Shown: in pieces, positions 15,566 to 23,872 of the stretch
Position numbering within the stretch: the first letter of the stretch is position 1
Layout: every line of letters starts with the position of its first letter
Notes under the pieces: model-generated
The model's input: only the letters and a program-made list of their open reading frames with translations
What the model was told of the DNA's origin: nothing
Database searches by the model: none
Translations under genes and position numbers: made by a program
From: Pseudaquabacterium inlustre
GTDB lineage: Bacteria > Pseudomonadota > Gammaproteobacteria > Burkholderiales > Burkholderiaceae_C
DNA length: 64,000 nucleotides
Assembly: GCF_038066595.1 (NCBI RefSeq)
Contig: NZ_JBBUTH010000005.1
Location: 1-64,000 of the forward strand
Direction of reading: 5' to 3'

Positions 15566-16912
15566 ATGAGCATCAAGCGGAATGGGGCGCTGTCGCTGTT
15601 GACGGCGGCATTGCTGGCGGCCTGCGGCGGCGGAGGTGACGATGCGCCGCCGGCGCGCGGCACCATCATCACGGCGCAACTGGCGGCGCAGGTGGCCATG
15701 GCCACCATCGACGCGGGCACCGCGGCCTCCGGCGCCCAGGCGCTGACCGGCCTGGCGCAGTGCGACGTCGACATCCGCTACGTCTACTACGTGACACGCG
15801 ATCCCGCCGGTCAGCCGGCCACCGCGTCGACGGCGGTGATGGTGCCCTCGGGCACCGGCGCCAACTGCTCGGGCGAGCGGCCGGTGCTGCTGCACGCGCA
15901 CGGCACCACCACCGCCAAGTCGTACAACATCGCCGATGTGGCGCACAACAGCGAGGGCGCGTTGCTGATGTCGATGTATGCCGCGCAGGGCTTCATCGTC
16001 GTCGCACCCAACTACCTGGGCTACGACCGTTCGTCGCTGTCGTACCACCCTTACATCCTGGCCGAGGCGAATGCCGTCGACATGGTCGACGGCTTGCGCG
16101 CCGCCAAGGCGCATCTGGCCGCGGCCAGCGCGGTCAAGCCGTCGGCCAAGCTGCTGGTCACCGGCTACTCCGAGGGCGGTTATGTGGCGATGGCCACGCA
16201 CAAGGTGATCGAGCGCGACCACGCGGGCGAATTCACGGTCACGGCCTCGGGGCCGATGTCGGGCCCGTACAACTGGCTCAAGACGGTGGACGTGGCCTAT
16301 GGTGCGGGCCCGGTGCCGGCCGGCGCGGTGCTGTTCACGCCGCTGATCCTGACCGGCTACCAGAAGACCTATGGCGACATCTACGCCAGCGTCAACGAGG
16401 TCTACCAGTCGCCCTATGCGGCCACCGCCGAGACGCTGTTCCCGACCGACACCGCGGTCAGTGACCTGATGGCCCAGGGCAAGCTGCCGGCCGATCCGAC
16501 GCTGACGATGATCTGGGGCACCGGCGGGCTGCTGACCGACAGCTTCCGCACGGCCTATGCCAGCAGCCGCCTGCGCAAGCGGATCGAGGAGAACTCGCTG
16601 CTGGGCTGGACACCGAAGCGGCCGATGGCGCTGTGCGGCGGCGCCGAGGATCCGACGATCTTCTACTTCAACGCCACCGATGCGCAGGCCGACTTCGCGG
16701 CGCGCGGCGCGCAGGTGCCGGCCTTCAACCTGGAAAGCCGCAGCACGCTGCCCAGCGGCGCGCTGGGCGATGCGCTGTACGCCGGCTTCCAGGCCCGCAA
16801 GACCGCCGCCGGCACCAACGCCACCGCGCAGTACCACGGCGGTCTGGTGCCGCCGTTCTGCACGGCGCTGATGCGCGGCTTCTTCCAGCAGACGCTGGCC
16901 TCCGGCCTCTGA
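15566..16912 (+). CDS. alpha/beta-hydrolase lipoprotein, secretory-lipase-like
   Basis: 448-residue predicted lipoprotein: signal sequence with lipobox LLAAC (C20) followed by a glycine-rich linker, then an alpha/beta-hydrolase fold. The nucleophile elbow is G-Y-S202-E-G-G. The likely acid lies in the CGGAEDPTIF segment and the likely His in AQYHGGLVPPF near the C-terminus. The oxyanion-region HAHGTTT and PNYLGYDRS match the secretory lipase / prolyl-oligopeptidase-like family. Probably hydrolyses esters or lipids at the cell surface; substrate unknown. A perfect AGGAGG lies six bases before ATG 15566. The OmpW-like gene follows by 23 bases, probably one operon. Confidence 0.82.
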   Translation: MSIKRNGALSLLTAALLAACGGGGDDAPPARGTIITAQLAAQVAMATIDAGTAASGAQALTGLAQCDVDIRYVYYVTRDPAGQPATASTAVMVPSGTGANCSGERPVLLHAHGTTTAKSYNIADVAHNSEGALLMSMYAAQGFIVVAPNYLGYDRSSLSYHPYILAEANAVDMVDGLRAAKAHLAAASAVKPSAKLLVTGYSEGGYVAMATHKVIERDHAGEFTVTASGPMSGPYNWLKTVDVAYGAGPVPAGAVLFTPLILTGYQKTYGDIYASVNEVYQSPYAATAETLFPTDTAVSDLMAQGKLPADPTLTMIWGTGGLLTDSFRTAYASSRLRKRIEENSLLGWTPKRPMALCGGAEDPTIFYFNATDAQADFAARGAQVPAFNLESRSTLPSGALGDALYAGFQARKTAAGTNATAQYHGGLVPPFCTALMRGFFQQTLASGL

Positions 16913-16935
16913 TCACCCGGATACGAGGACTCCCC

Positions 16936-17637
16936 ATGCGCAACACCCCCACACTGGCCACGCTCGGCCTGGGCCTCGGGCTCGGGCTCGGCCTGTTTTC
17001 GGCCGGCGCCGTGCAGGCGCAGTCGCACACCGTCTATTTCGGCGGCATGCACATCGACGTGAAGAGCAAGGCACCGGCCCTGCAGGGCGGCAGCGCGCTG
17101 CCGCCGCCGGGCGCGATGATCGACGTGGGCGATGCCGACACCATCGGCTTCGGCTATGTCTACCGCCTCAACCCCACCTGGAGCATCGAGGCCGCGGTGG
17201 GCCTGCCGCCCAAGCACAAGGTGTACGGCCGGGGCTTCATCGAGCCCTTCGGCCAGATCCTGTCGGTCAAGCAGGTGGCGCCGACGGCCTTCGTGAACTA
17301 CCACTTCGACAGCCTGTTCGGCGGCAAGCTGGTGCCCTTCGTCGGTGCCGGCATCAACTTCACCCGGTTCACCGACATCCGCAGCACGCCTTCGGGCAAC
17401 GCGGCCAGCGGCGGGCCCACCACCACCACGCTGAAGGATTCGGTGGGGCTGGCGGTGCATGCGGGCGTGACGGTGCCGCTGGGCGGGCGCTGGTTCTTCG
17501 TGGCCACGGTGGCGCATGCCGATGTGCAGACGGACAGCACGGCCACCACGCGCACCAACAGCGGCGACATCGTGCGCACCACGCACATCACGTTCCGGCC
17601 GACGGCCGGCACGATGTCGCTGGGCTACAGCTTCTGA
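16936..17637 (+). CDS. OmpW/AlkL-family outer membrane protein
   Basis: 233-residue protein with a signal peptide that includes a repeated Gly-Leu run (LGLGLGLGLGLF) and cleavage near VQA-QS. The mature part has alternating beta-strand pattern and ends in a C-terminal aromatic, MSLGYSF, the signature for BAM insertion. Motifs TIGFGYVYRLNPTWSIEAAVGLP and VNYHF (in parts: YVYRLNPTWSIEAAVG) match OmpW, an eight-stranded barrel that passes small hydrophobic molecules. Placed directly behind the lipase-like gene, it could carry the hydrolysis product inward (inference). CGAGGA precedes the ATG. Confidence 0.88.
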   Translation: MRNTPTLATLGLGLGLGLGLFSAGAVQAQSHTVYFGGMHIDVKSKAPALQGGSALPPPGAMIDVGDADTIGFGYVYRLNPTWSIEAAVGLPPKHKVYGRGFIEPFGQILSVKQVAPTAFVNYHFDSLFGGKLVPFVGAGINFTRFTDIRSTPSGNAASGGPTTTTLKDSVGLAVHAGVTVPLGGRWFFVATVAHADVQTDSTATTRTNSGDIVRTTHITFRPTAGTMSLGYSF

Positions 17638-17657
17638 CCGGGGCAGCGCCGCCCCGG
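17638..17657. terminator. hairpin between convergent ompW-like and fkbP genes
   Basis: CCGGGGC (17638-17644) pairs with GCCCCGG (17651-17657) around a 6-base loop, starting immediately after the ompW-like stop and 8 bases from the stop of the convergent isomerase gene. Likely bidirectional; no T-run. Confidence 0.5.
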
Positions 17658-17664
17658 CCGGGCC

Positions 17665-18123
17665 TCAGTGGCCCTTAATGCCCAGCAGTTCCACCTCGAA
17701 GTGCAGCGTGGCGTCGGGCGGGATCACGCCGCCGGCGCCGCGGCTGCCGTAGGCGATGGCCGGCGGGCAGGTGAGCTTGGCCTTGCCGCCCACCTTCATG
17801 CGCTGCACGCCCTCGGTCCAGCAGGGGATCACGCGGTTGAGCGGGAACTCGGCCGGCTGGCCGCGGCTGTGCGAGCTGTCGAACTCCTTGCCGTTCGGAA
17901 AGGTGCCACGGTAGTGCACCTTGACCACGTCGGTGGCCGCCGGGCTGGGGCCGTTGCCCTCGGTCACGGTCTGCATCACCAGGCCGGACTGGGTGGTGAC
18001 GGTGGTGCCCGGCTGGGCCTGGGCGGGCAGGGCGGCCAGCAGGGCCGCGAGCAGAACGCCGGCAGCAGCCAGCGGCGAGGTCGACAGGGGCTTGGACATG
18101 GGCTTGTACAGGTGGCGAGGCAT
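17665..18123 (-). CDS. secreted FKBP-type peptidyl-prolyl cis-trans isomerase
   Basis: Periplasmic prolyl isomerase (about 144-152 residues). A hydrophobic signal peptide ends at PAQAQ; one FKBP domain follows with VVKVHYRGTFPNGKEFDSS, the VIPCWTEGVQRMKVGGKA block and the closing PPDATLHFEVELLGI. The usual active-site tryptophan/isoleucine region reads VIPCWTEG (VIPGWTE in most homologues), so a cysteine replaces glycine. Two starts are possible, ATG 18123 or ATG 18099; neither has a good Shine-Dalgarno site and both give a plausible signal peptide. Confidence 0.9.
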   Translation of the reverse strand: MPRHLYKPMSKPLSTSPLAAAGVLLAALLAALPAQAQPGTTVTTQSGLVMQTVTEGNGPSPAATDVVKVHYRGTFPNGKEFDSSHSRGQPAEFPLNRVIPCWTEGVQRMKVGGKAKLTCPPAIAYGSRGAGGVIPPDATLHFEVELLGIKGH

Positions 18124-18290
18124 CGAGAGGGGCGCATCATCGCACCGACGCCGGTGCCGCCGGTGGCGGTGCCGGGCGCCGGATACACTTGCGCCCAGCG
18201 TTCGGCCGTGACGGATTTCCGTGATGTCCGGCGCGTTGTTTCATCTGCCGTCGCCACCGCGCCTGCCCGGCGCGCGTCACCTCCCGCCCC

Positions 18291-19085
18291 ATGCCCTCTG
18301 CCGCTCCGGCCAAAGCTGCGTTCGACCTGAAGAGCACCGCCTGGACGCTCACCGCGCTGCGCCTGCAGACGGCCGACGTGGCCGAGCTGGTGCAGGCGCT
18401 GGACGCGCGGTTTGCCGACACGCCCGGTCTGTTCGACGACGACCCCGTGGTGCTTGATCTGAGCCCGCTGCGCGAGGCCGCCGGCACCCTCGATTTCGCC
18501 GCCTTGCTGCCGGCCATCCGGCGCCACCGCCTGGTGCCCATCGCGGTGCAGGGTGGCAGCGCCGCGCAGACCGCGGCCGCCCGCGCCGCCGGCCTGGCCG
18601 AGGCGCTGGACGCCGCGCCGCACGGCGCCGCCGAGCCGCCCACCATGCGCCACGAGGTCGAGGTGCGCGAGGTGGTCAAGGAAGTGGTGCGCGAGGTCGA
18701 GGTGCTGAAGGAGGTGGAGGTGGTGCGCGAAGTGCCCGCCGCCTCGGGAGCGCCGACGCTGGTGCTGGACAAGCCGCTGCGCTCGGGCCAGCGCGTCTAT
18801 GCGCGTGGCGGCGACCTGGTGGTGCTGGCGGTGGTGAGCTTCGGTGCCGAGGTCATCGCCGACGGCAACATCCATGTCTACGCGCCGCTGCGCGGCCGCG
18901 CCATCGCCGGTGCGCGCGGCGACACCACGGCGCGCATCTTCAGCACCTGCCTGGAGCCGCAACTGGTGTCCATCGCCGGCATCTACCGCACCATCGAGAC
19001 GCCGCTGGCGCCCGCGGTGTGGGCCAAGCCGGCCTCGGTGCGCCTGGACGGCGAGCGCATCCAGATCGAACCGCTGACGGTCTGA
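18291..19085 (+). CDS. minC: septum site-determining protein MinC
   Basis: FtsZ-polymerisation inhibitor that works with MinD to block division at the poles. 264 residues: N-terminal MinC_N (KSTAWTLTALRLQTADV), then a long linker, then the right-handed beta-helix MinC_C (LRSGQRVYARGGDLVVLAVV, NIHVYAPLRGRAIAGARGD). The linker, residues about 122-150, is an unusual run of Val/Glu/Arg/Lys repeats (VREVVKEVVREVEVLKEVEV type), longer and more regular than typical. First gene of minCDE. TACACT at 18184-18189 is a possible -10 element about 100 bases upstream. Confidence 0.95.
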   Translation: MPSAAPAKAAFDLKSTAWTLTALRLQTADVAELVQALDARFADTPGLFDDDPVVLDLSPLREAAGTLDFAALLPAIRRHRLVPIAVQGGSAAQTAAARAAGLAEALDAAPHGAAEPPTMRHEVEVREVVKEVVREVEVLKEVEVVREVPAASGAPTLVLDKPLRSGQRVYARGGDLVVLAVVSFGAEVIADGNIHVYAPLRGRAIAGARGDTTARIFSTCLEPQLVSIAGIYRTIETPLAPAVWAKPASVRLDGERIQIEPLTV

Positions 19086-19147
19086 GGCCGGGCCTGCCGC
19101 CTGTCTTCATCCCCACACAGACTCACACGCACAAGGAACACCCACCG

Positions 19148-19963
19148 ATGGCCAAGATCATCGTCGTCACCTCCGGCAAGGGCGGGGTCGGCAAGACCAC
19201 CACCAGTGCCAGCTTCGCCTCGGCCCTGGCCTTGAAGGGCTTCAAGACGGCCGTGATCGATTTCGACGTCGGCCTGCGCAACCTCGACCTGATCATGGGC
19301 TGCGAGCGCCGCGTGGTCTATGACCTGATCAACGTGATCCAGGGCGAGGCCAACCTCAGCCAGGCGCTGATCAAGGACAAGCACTGCGACAACCTGTTCG
19401 TGCTGGCCGCCAGCCAGACGCGCGACAAGGACGCGCTGACGCAAGAAGGCGTCGAGAAGGTGCTGAACGACCTGATCGCCCAGGGCTTCGAGTACATCGT
19501 CTGCGACTCGCCGGCCGGCATCGAGACCGGTGCGCTGATGGCCATGCACTTTGCCGACGAGGCGCTGGTGGTCACCAACCCCGAGGTCTCGTCGGTGCGC
19601 GACTCCGACCGCATCCTGGGCATCCTGGGCAGCAAGACCAAGCGCGCCATCGAGGGCAAGGAGCCGATCAAGGAGCACCTGCTGATCACGCGCTACAACC
19701 CGCACCGCGTGCAGGACGGCCAGATGCTGTCGCTGCAGGACGTGCAGGAGATCCTGCGCATCCCGCTGATCGGTGTGATCCCCGAGAGCCACAGCGTGTT
19801 GGACGCCAGCAACCAGGGCACGCCGGCCGTGCACCTGAAGGGCAGCGACGTGAGCGAGGCCTACCTCGACGTGGTGGCGCGCTTCATGGGCGAGGAACGC
19901 CCGCTGCGCTTCACCGAGGCCGAGAAGCCCGGCTTCTTCAAGCGTCTGTTCGGCGGGAGGTGA
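19148..19963 (+). CDS. minD: septum site-determining ATPase MinD
   Basis: Membrane-oscillating ParA-family ATPase, 271 residues. The deviant Walker A motif is SGKGGVGKTT at residues 9-18, followed by AVIDFDVGLRNLDLIMG and the switch CDSPAGIETGA. The C-terminus KPGFFKRLFGGR is the amphipathic membrane-targeting helix. It recruits MinC and is displaced by MinE. ATG 19148, with minC ending 62 bases upstream. The stop overlaps the Shine-Dalgarno region of minE. Confidence 0.97.
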   Translation: MAKIIVVTSGKGGVGKTTTSASFASALALKGFKTAVIDFDVGLRNLDLIMGCERRVVYDLINVIQGEANLSQALIKDKHCDNLFVLAASQTRDKDALTQEGVEKVLNDLIAQGFEYIVCDSPAGIETGALMAMHFADEALVVTNPEVSSVRDSDRILGILGSKTKRAIEGKEPIKEHLLITRYNPHRVQDGQMLSLQDVQEILRIPLIGVIPESHSVLDASNQGTPAVHLKGSDVSEAYLDVVARFMGEERPLRFTEAEKPGFFKRLFGGR

Positions 19964-19968
19964 GCGGC

Positions 19969-20229
19969 ATGTCGTTCCTCTCCTTCCTGCTCGGCGAGAA
20001 GAAGAAGTCGGCCTCGGTCGCCAAGGAGCGCCTGCAGATCATCCTGGCGCACGAGCGCTCGGGCCGCGGCGTGCGTGCCGACTACCTGCCGGACCTGCAA
20101 AAGGACCTGGTGGCGGTGATCAGCAAGTACGTGCAGATCTCGCCCGACGACATCAAGGTCAGCCTCGAGAAGCAGGACAACCTCGAGGTGCTCGAGGTCA
20201 AGATCGAACTGCCCGACGGCGTGAAGTGA
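19969..20229 (+). CDS. minE: cell division topological specificity factor MinE
   Basis: 86-residue activator of MinD ATPase that creates pole-to-pole oscillation. It has the N-terminal membrane-targeting segment MSFLSFLLGEKKKSA, the MinD-binding helix KERLQIILAHERSG and the C-terminal topological domain with YVQISPDDIKVSLEKQ. ATG 19969 is preferred over GTG 19960 because GGGAGG (19955-19960) is then correctly spaced. The stop lies one base from the stop of the convergent histidine kinase gene, leaving no room for a separate terminator. Confidence 0.97.
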   Translation: MSFLSFLLGEKKKSASVAKERLQIILAHERSGRGVRADYLPDLQKDLVAVISKYVQISPDDIKVSLEKQDNLEVLEVKIELPDGVK

Positions 20230-20230
20230 T

Positions 20231-22645
20231 TCAGGCGGTCAGCGCGCTGGCGGCTTCGGCTGCCGGCACTGCGGCCGGCGCCTGCGCTGCCCCCTCGGGC
20301 AGCCACTGCAGCATCTTCGAGAACAGCGTCTCGGGCGCCACCGGCTTGGTGACATGGCCGTTCATGCCGGCCTCCTGGCAGGCCCGACCGGCGTCGCCGA
20401 AGACATGGGCGGTCATCGCCAGTATCGGCACCGCCGCGCCCTGCGGCAGCTGGCGGATGGCCCGCGTGGCGGCCAGGCCGTCCATGCCGGGCATCTGCAT
20501 GTCCATCAGGATCAGGTCGTAGCGCTGGCGCTGCACATGCGCCACGGCGGCCAGGCCGTCGTCCACCACGTCGACCTGCACGCCCACCGACTCGAGCAGC
20601 GCCGAGGCCACTTCCTGGTTGACCACGTTGTCCTCGGCCAGCAGCACGCGCAGGCCGCGGCGCTGGCGCAGCTGAGTCTCGGCGTCGCTGCGCGCCGGCA
20701 GGTTGGCGGGCGCCAGGGCCACCGGGGTGGGCGCCATGTCGAGCCACAGCTCGATCCAGAAGCGGCTGCCCTGGCCGGGCGCGCTGTGCACGCCCACCTC
20801 GCCGCCCATCAGCCGTGCCAGGTGGCGGGCGATGACCAGGCCCAGGCCGGTGCCGCCGGGCTGGGGGCTGCCGGCCGACGACAACGGCTCGAAGGGCTGG
20901 AACAGGCGCTGCTGCTGGGCATCGTCCAGGCCCGGACCGGTGTCGGCCACGCCCAGGCGCACGCGGCAGCGCGTGGCCTGGCGCTGCACACTGCAGCCCT
21001 CCAGCCGCACTTGGCCCAGCTCGGTGAACTTGATCGCGTTGCTGGCGAAGTTCAGCAGCACCTGGCGCAGGCGCTTGGCATCGCCCAGGCTGCGCAGCGG
21101 CAGGTCATGCAGGTCGAGCACCAGGGCCAGGCCCTTGCGCGCGGCGGCCTCGGCCAGCATGTCGTGCACCTCGGTCATCACGTCGGCCAGCGAGAACGCG
21201 GTGTGCGCCACCGCCACCTTGCCGGCCTCGATCCGGGACAGGTCGAGCACATCGTCGACGATGCCCATCAGCTGCGTGGCGGCGCCGTGGATGCGTTCGA
21301 GCTGCGGGCGCTGTGGCGTGGCGGCGGCCGGGCCGTCGCGGGCCAGCAGGTGCGTGAGGCCGATGATGGCGTTCAGCGGCGTGCGGATCTCGTGGCTCAT
21401 GCCCGCCAGCAGATCGGTCTTGGCCTGCTTGGCGCGCTCGGCCGAGAGCCGCGTGCTGTGCAGTTCGGCATGGGCCTGGCTGAGCGCCGCGGTGCGTTCG
21501 GCCAGCAGGCCCTCGAGGTGGTGGCGGTGGCGTTCCTGCGCCTGGGTGTGGCGCTGGCGCTCGGTGATGTCGTCGAGCATGGCCACGCGGTGCGTGATGT
21601 GGCCGGCACCGTCGCGCAGCGCATGCAGGCTGAGCCAGGCGGTGTAGGCCCGGCCGTCGCTGCTGCACAGCGCCTGTTCGCCAGCCCAATCGCTGCCCAG
21701 TTGCAGCGGCGCGGCCAGGGCCTGGACCGTGGCGTCGCCCGGGTCGGCGGCCAGCAGCGCGGCCAGCGCCTGGCCGGGCGCCTGGTCGGGGCGGTGGCCG
21801 GTGAGGGTTTCGAAGGCGGGGTTGACGGTGATCACCGTGCCGTCGGCCTCGCACAACGCGATCGCCTGGGTGCTCTCGTCGAACACGCGGCTGGTCAGGC
21901 GCAGCGCCAGGTTGCGCTGCTGCAGCGCATGCACCAGCGCGACCAGCGAGCGGGTGCACTGCGCCACCTCGCCGTGGCCGCGAGGCAGTGGCATCGGCGT
22001 GTCCAGCGCGCCCTGGCACAGCCGGGCGGCGGCGTCGCCCATCTGGCGCAGTGGCTGCAGCAGGCGGCCCAGCGCCACCCAGACCCCGGTGGTGACCACC
22101 GCCACCGCGAGCAGGCCCAGCGCGGCGGTCAGCAGCGCCAGCTGCCGCGCGGGCGCGAATGCGGTCTCGGCGTCGGTGCTGGCCACCACGCGCCATCCCA
22201 GACCCGGAGCGCGGCCATGGCCGGCGGCCAGCACGCCCATGGCCAGGCGCTCGCGGCCGTCGGGGTCGGTGAAACGCAGCGGTTCGGGCGGGGCAGGGCG
22301 GGCAGCGGCGGTGGGTTCGGATGGCTGGGATGCCGGCGCGGTGTGCCCACCGGCCACGGGCTCGCCGATCAGCACGCGGCCCTGCGCGTCGGTGACGCTG
22401 AACTGCACCCCGTCGGCCCGCCATGGCTCGGCCAGCCGGCGCCACTCGCCGGCATGGGCATGCGGGTCGTGTGCGAACCGGGCCGCCACATCCTGGGCGG
22501 CCAGGGTCAGCAGGCGCTGCTGGGCGTGCTCGATCTGGTGCTCGGCCAGGTGGCGGGTGGCCAGGGCCAGTGCCAGCGCGGCGACCAGGCCCGTCAGGCC
22601 GATCGCCAGCGTGAGCTTCGTGCGCAGACTGGCGGACTTGAACAT
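20231..22645 (-). CDS. hybrid sensor histidine kinase with C-terminal receiver
   Basis: 804-residue membrane kinase. Order: transmembrane helix (about 10-30), periplasmic sensor region, second helix (about 168-190), HAMP linker, PAS domain (FDESTQAIALCEADGTVI, about 255-370), coiled coil, HisKA with phospho-His H418 (GMSHEIRTPLNAIIG), HATPase with NFASNAIKFTE and GTGLGLVIARHLARLMGG, and a receiver domain with D715 (LILMDMQMPGMDG). No Hpt domain is seen, so phosphate would move to a separate Hpt or regulator not in the window. Signal unknown. Convergent with minE; no obvious partner next to it. Confidence 0.93.
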   Translation of the reverse strand: MFKSASLRTKLTLAIGLTGLVAALALALATRHLAEHQIEHAQQRLLTLAAQDVAARFAHDPHAHAGEWRRLAEPWRADGVQFSVTDAQGRVLIGEPVAGGHTAPASQPSEPTAAARPAPPEPLRFTDPDGRERLAMGVLAAGHGRAPGLGWRVVASTDAETAFAPARQLALLTAALGLLAVAVVTTGVWVALGRLLQPLRQMGDAAARLCQGALDTPMPLPRGHGEVAQCTRSLVALVHALQQRNLALRLTSRVFDESTQAIALCEADGTVITVNPAFETLTGHRPDQAPGQALAALLAADPGDATVQALAAPLQLGSDWAGEQALCSSDGRAYTAWLSLHALRDGAGHITHRVAMLDDITERQRHTQAQERHRHHLEGLLAERTAALSQAHAELHSTRLSAERAKQAKTDLLAGMSHEIRTPLNAIIGLTHLLARDGPAAATPQRPQLERIHGAATQLMGIVDDVLDLSRIEAGKVAVAHTAFSLADVMTEVHDMLAEAAARKGLALVLDLHDLPLRSLGDAKRLRQVLLNFASNAIKFTELGQVRLEGCSVQRQATRCRVRLGVADTGPGLDDAQQQRLFQPFEPLSSAGSPQPGGTGLGLVIARHLARLMGGEVGVHSAPGQGSRFWIELWLDMAPTPVALAPANLPARSDAETQLRQRRGLRVLLAEDNVVNQEVASALLESVGVQVDVVDDGLAAVAHVQRQRYDLILMDMQMPGMDGLAATRAIRQLPQGAAVPILAMTAHVFGDAGRACQEAGMNGHVTKPVAPETLFSKMLQWLPEGAAQAPAAVPAAEAASALTA

Positions 22646-22858
22646 GCGGCGACCCGTCTCCCAACGACCGTGGCGGCGCGGCCGTCATTCATCAGGTCGG
22701 GACGCTGACGTCCCGCATTAGCGGTGCGGCCGCTGAGCGATCAAGCTCGAAGTCATTCTGGGCGGCACCTGGGGGGCTGTCCATGCGCCGCAGGTGCATG
22801 TCCAGCACTCCCCACAGGGGCTGTCGAATCGTTCCGTCGTGACATGGACGGATGCACT

Positions 22859-22873
22859 GCGGGTTTGCCCCGC
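22859..22873 (-). terminator. possible short terminator after the HDOD gene
   Basis: GCGGG (22859-22863) and CCCGC (22869-22873) form a 5-bp GC stem around a 5-base loop, beginning 8 bases downstream of the HDOD stop on the minus strand. Short and without a T-run; the rest of the 235-bp gap to the histidine kinase start shows nothing else clear. Confidence 0.25.
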
Positions 22874-22880
22874 CATGCGC

Positions 22881-23765
22881 TCAGGCCGCGTCGAACAGCG
22901 GCTGCAGCTGGTCTTCCCAGGCTTCCAGTTCGGTCGCGGGAACGGCCAGCCAGTCCAGCGCGGTGTCGGCATGGTCGTGCCATTCGCGGTCGGGTGGCAT
23001 GCGTTCGGCGCGGCGCATCAGGTGCTCGGCCAGCAGGCCGGCGGCCACCAGCGTGTGCACCTCGTTGTCGGCGCCGGCGTCGCCCAGGTGGGCGAGATCG
23101 TGGTGCAGGCGCACCGAGGCCACCAGCGTGGGCGAGAAGCGCCACAGCTTGCACACCAGGGCGCCGGTGACGGCATGGTCGGTGCGGTGGTTGGCGTTCT
23201 CGGTGGCCACGCCGCTGCGGTCGTGGCGCATGTCGGCTTCCATCAGCGTGGCGGCATAGCCGCGCACGCATTGCAGCAGCACCGGCAGGCCCACATGGCA
23301 GAACAGGCCGTGGGCGTGGGCCAGGTCCACCGGCAGTCCGGGCAGCTGGCGCGCGATGAAGGCCATGGCCACGGCACGGCGGCGCGAGCGTTCCCAGAAG
23401 CGCTCGAGCTGCGCGCTGCGCACCGGCAGGGCCTTGGCCACCAGGAATTCGGTCATCGCGCGGGCGGTCTCGTCCAGGCCCAGCAAGGTCATGGCCTGGC
23501 CGACGGTGCTGACCGTGTGGCCGCCGCTGTGCAGCGGGCTGTTGGCCAGGCGGATCAGCGCGGCCGACATGGCCACGTCGTGCGAGGCGATGTGGGCCAC
23601 CTCGGTCAGGTCGGGCTCGCGCGGGGCCAGGGCGTCCTTCAGCCGCAGCAGCAGCGTGGGGCAGGGCGGAATGGCGATGTGCTGCAGCGGGCCGCAGCGC
23701 CGTGCCTGCTCGATTTCGGCCTGGATGGCGGCGGTGGAGGCACGTGCAGCAGCGGTGGGGCTCAT
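22881..23765 (-). CDS. HDOD-domain protein
   Basis: 294-residue soluble protein with an HDOD domain, a relative of HD phosphohydrolases lacking the metal site, found in signalling proteins. Recognisable blocks are LANSPLHSGGHTVSTVGQAM, LLGLDETARAMTEFLV and WERSRRRAVAMAFIARQL, then LCHVGLPVL-like FCHVGLPVLLQ. No second output domain is present. ATG 23765 is chosen because the longer frame to 23876 would run over the start region and overlap the DUF1415 stop. Its role is probably regulatory; nothing more specific can be read. Confidence 0.85.
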   Translation of the reverse strand: MSPTAAARASTAAIQAEIEQARRCGPLQHIAIPPCPTLLLRLKDALAPREPDLTEVAHIASHDVAMSAALIRLANSPLHSGGHTVSTVGQAMTLLGLDETARAMTEFLVAKALPVRSAQLERFWERSRRRAVAMAFIARQLPGLPVDLAHAHGLFCHVGLPVLLQCVRGYAATLMEADMRHDRSGVATENANHRTDHAVTGALVCKLWRFSPTLVASVRLHHDLAHLGDAGADNEVHTLVAAGLLAEHLMRRAERMPPDREWHDHADTALDWLAVPATELEAWEDQLQPLFDAA

Positions 23766-23872
23766 GGTGGGCAGGTCAACGGTTTGTCGCCTTATCGGCC
23801 ACCGGCGGCGGATCTTGATGGCCGATGTCACGCCACCGCCACCGGCCGCGTCCGCCGCGGCGCCCGGCGTGC

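Noticed and set aside
15162..15569. Open frames in the 475-bp gap before the hydrolase gene
   Set aside because: No ribosome site, no family pattern, and one would run into the hydrolase start.
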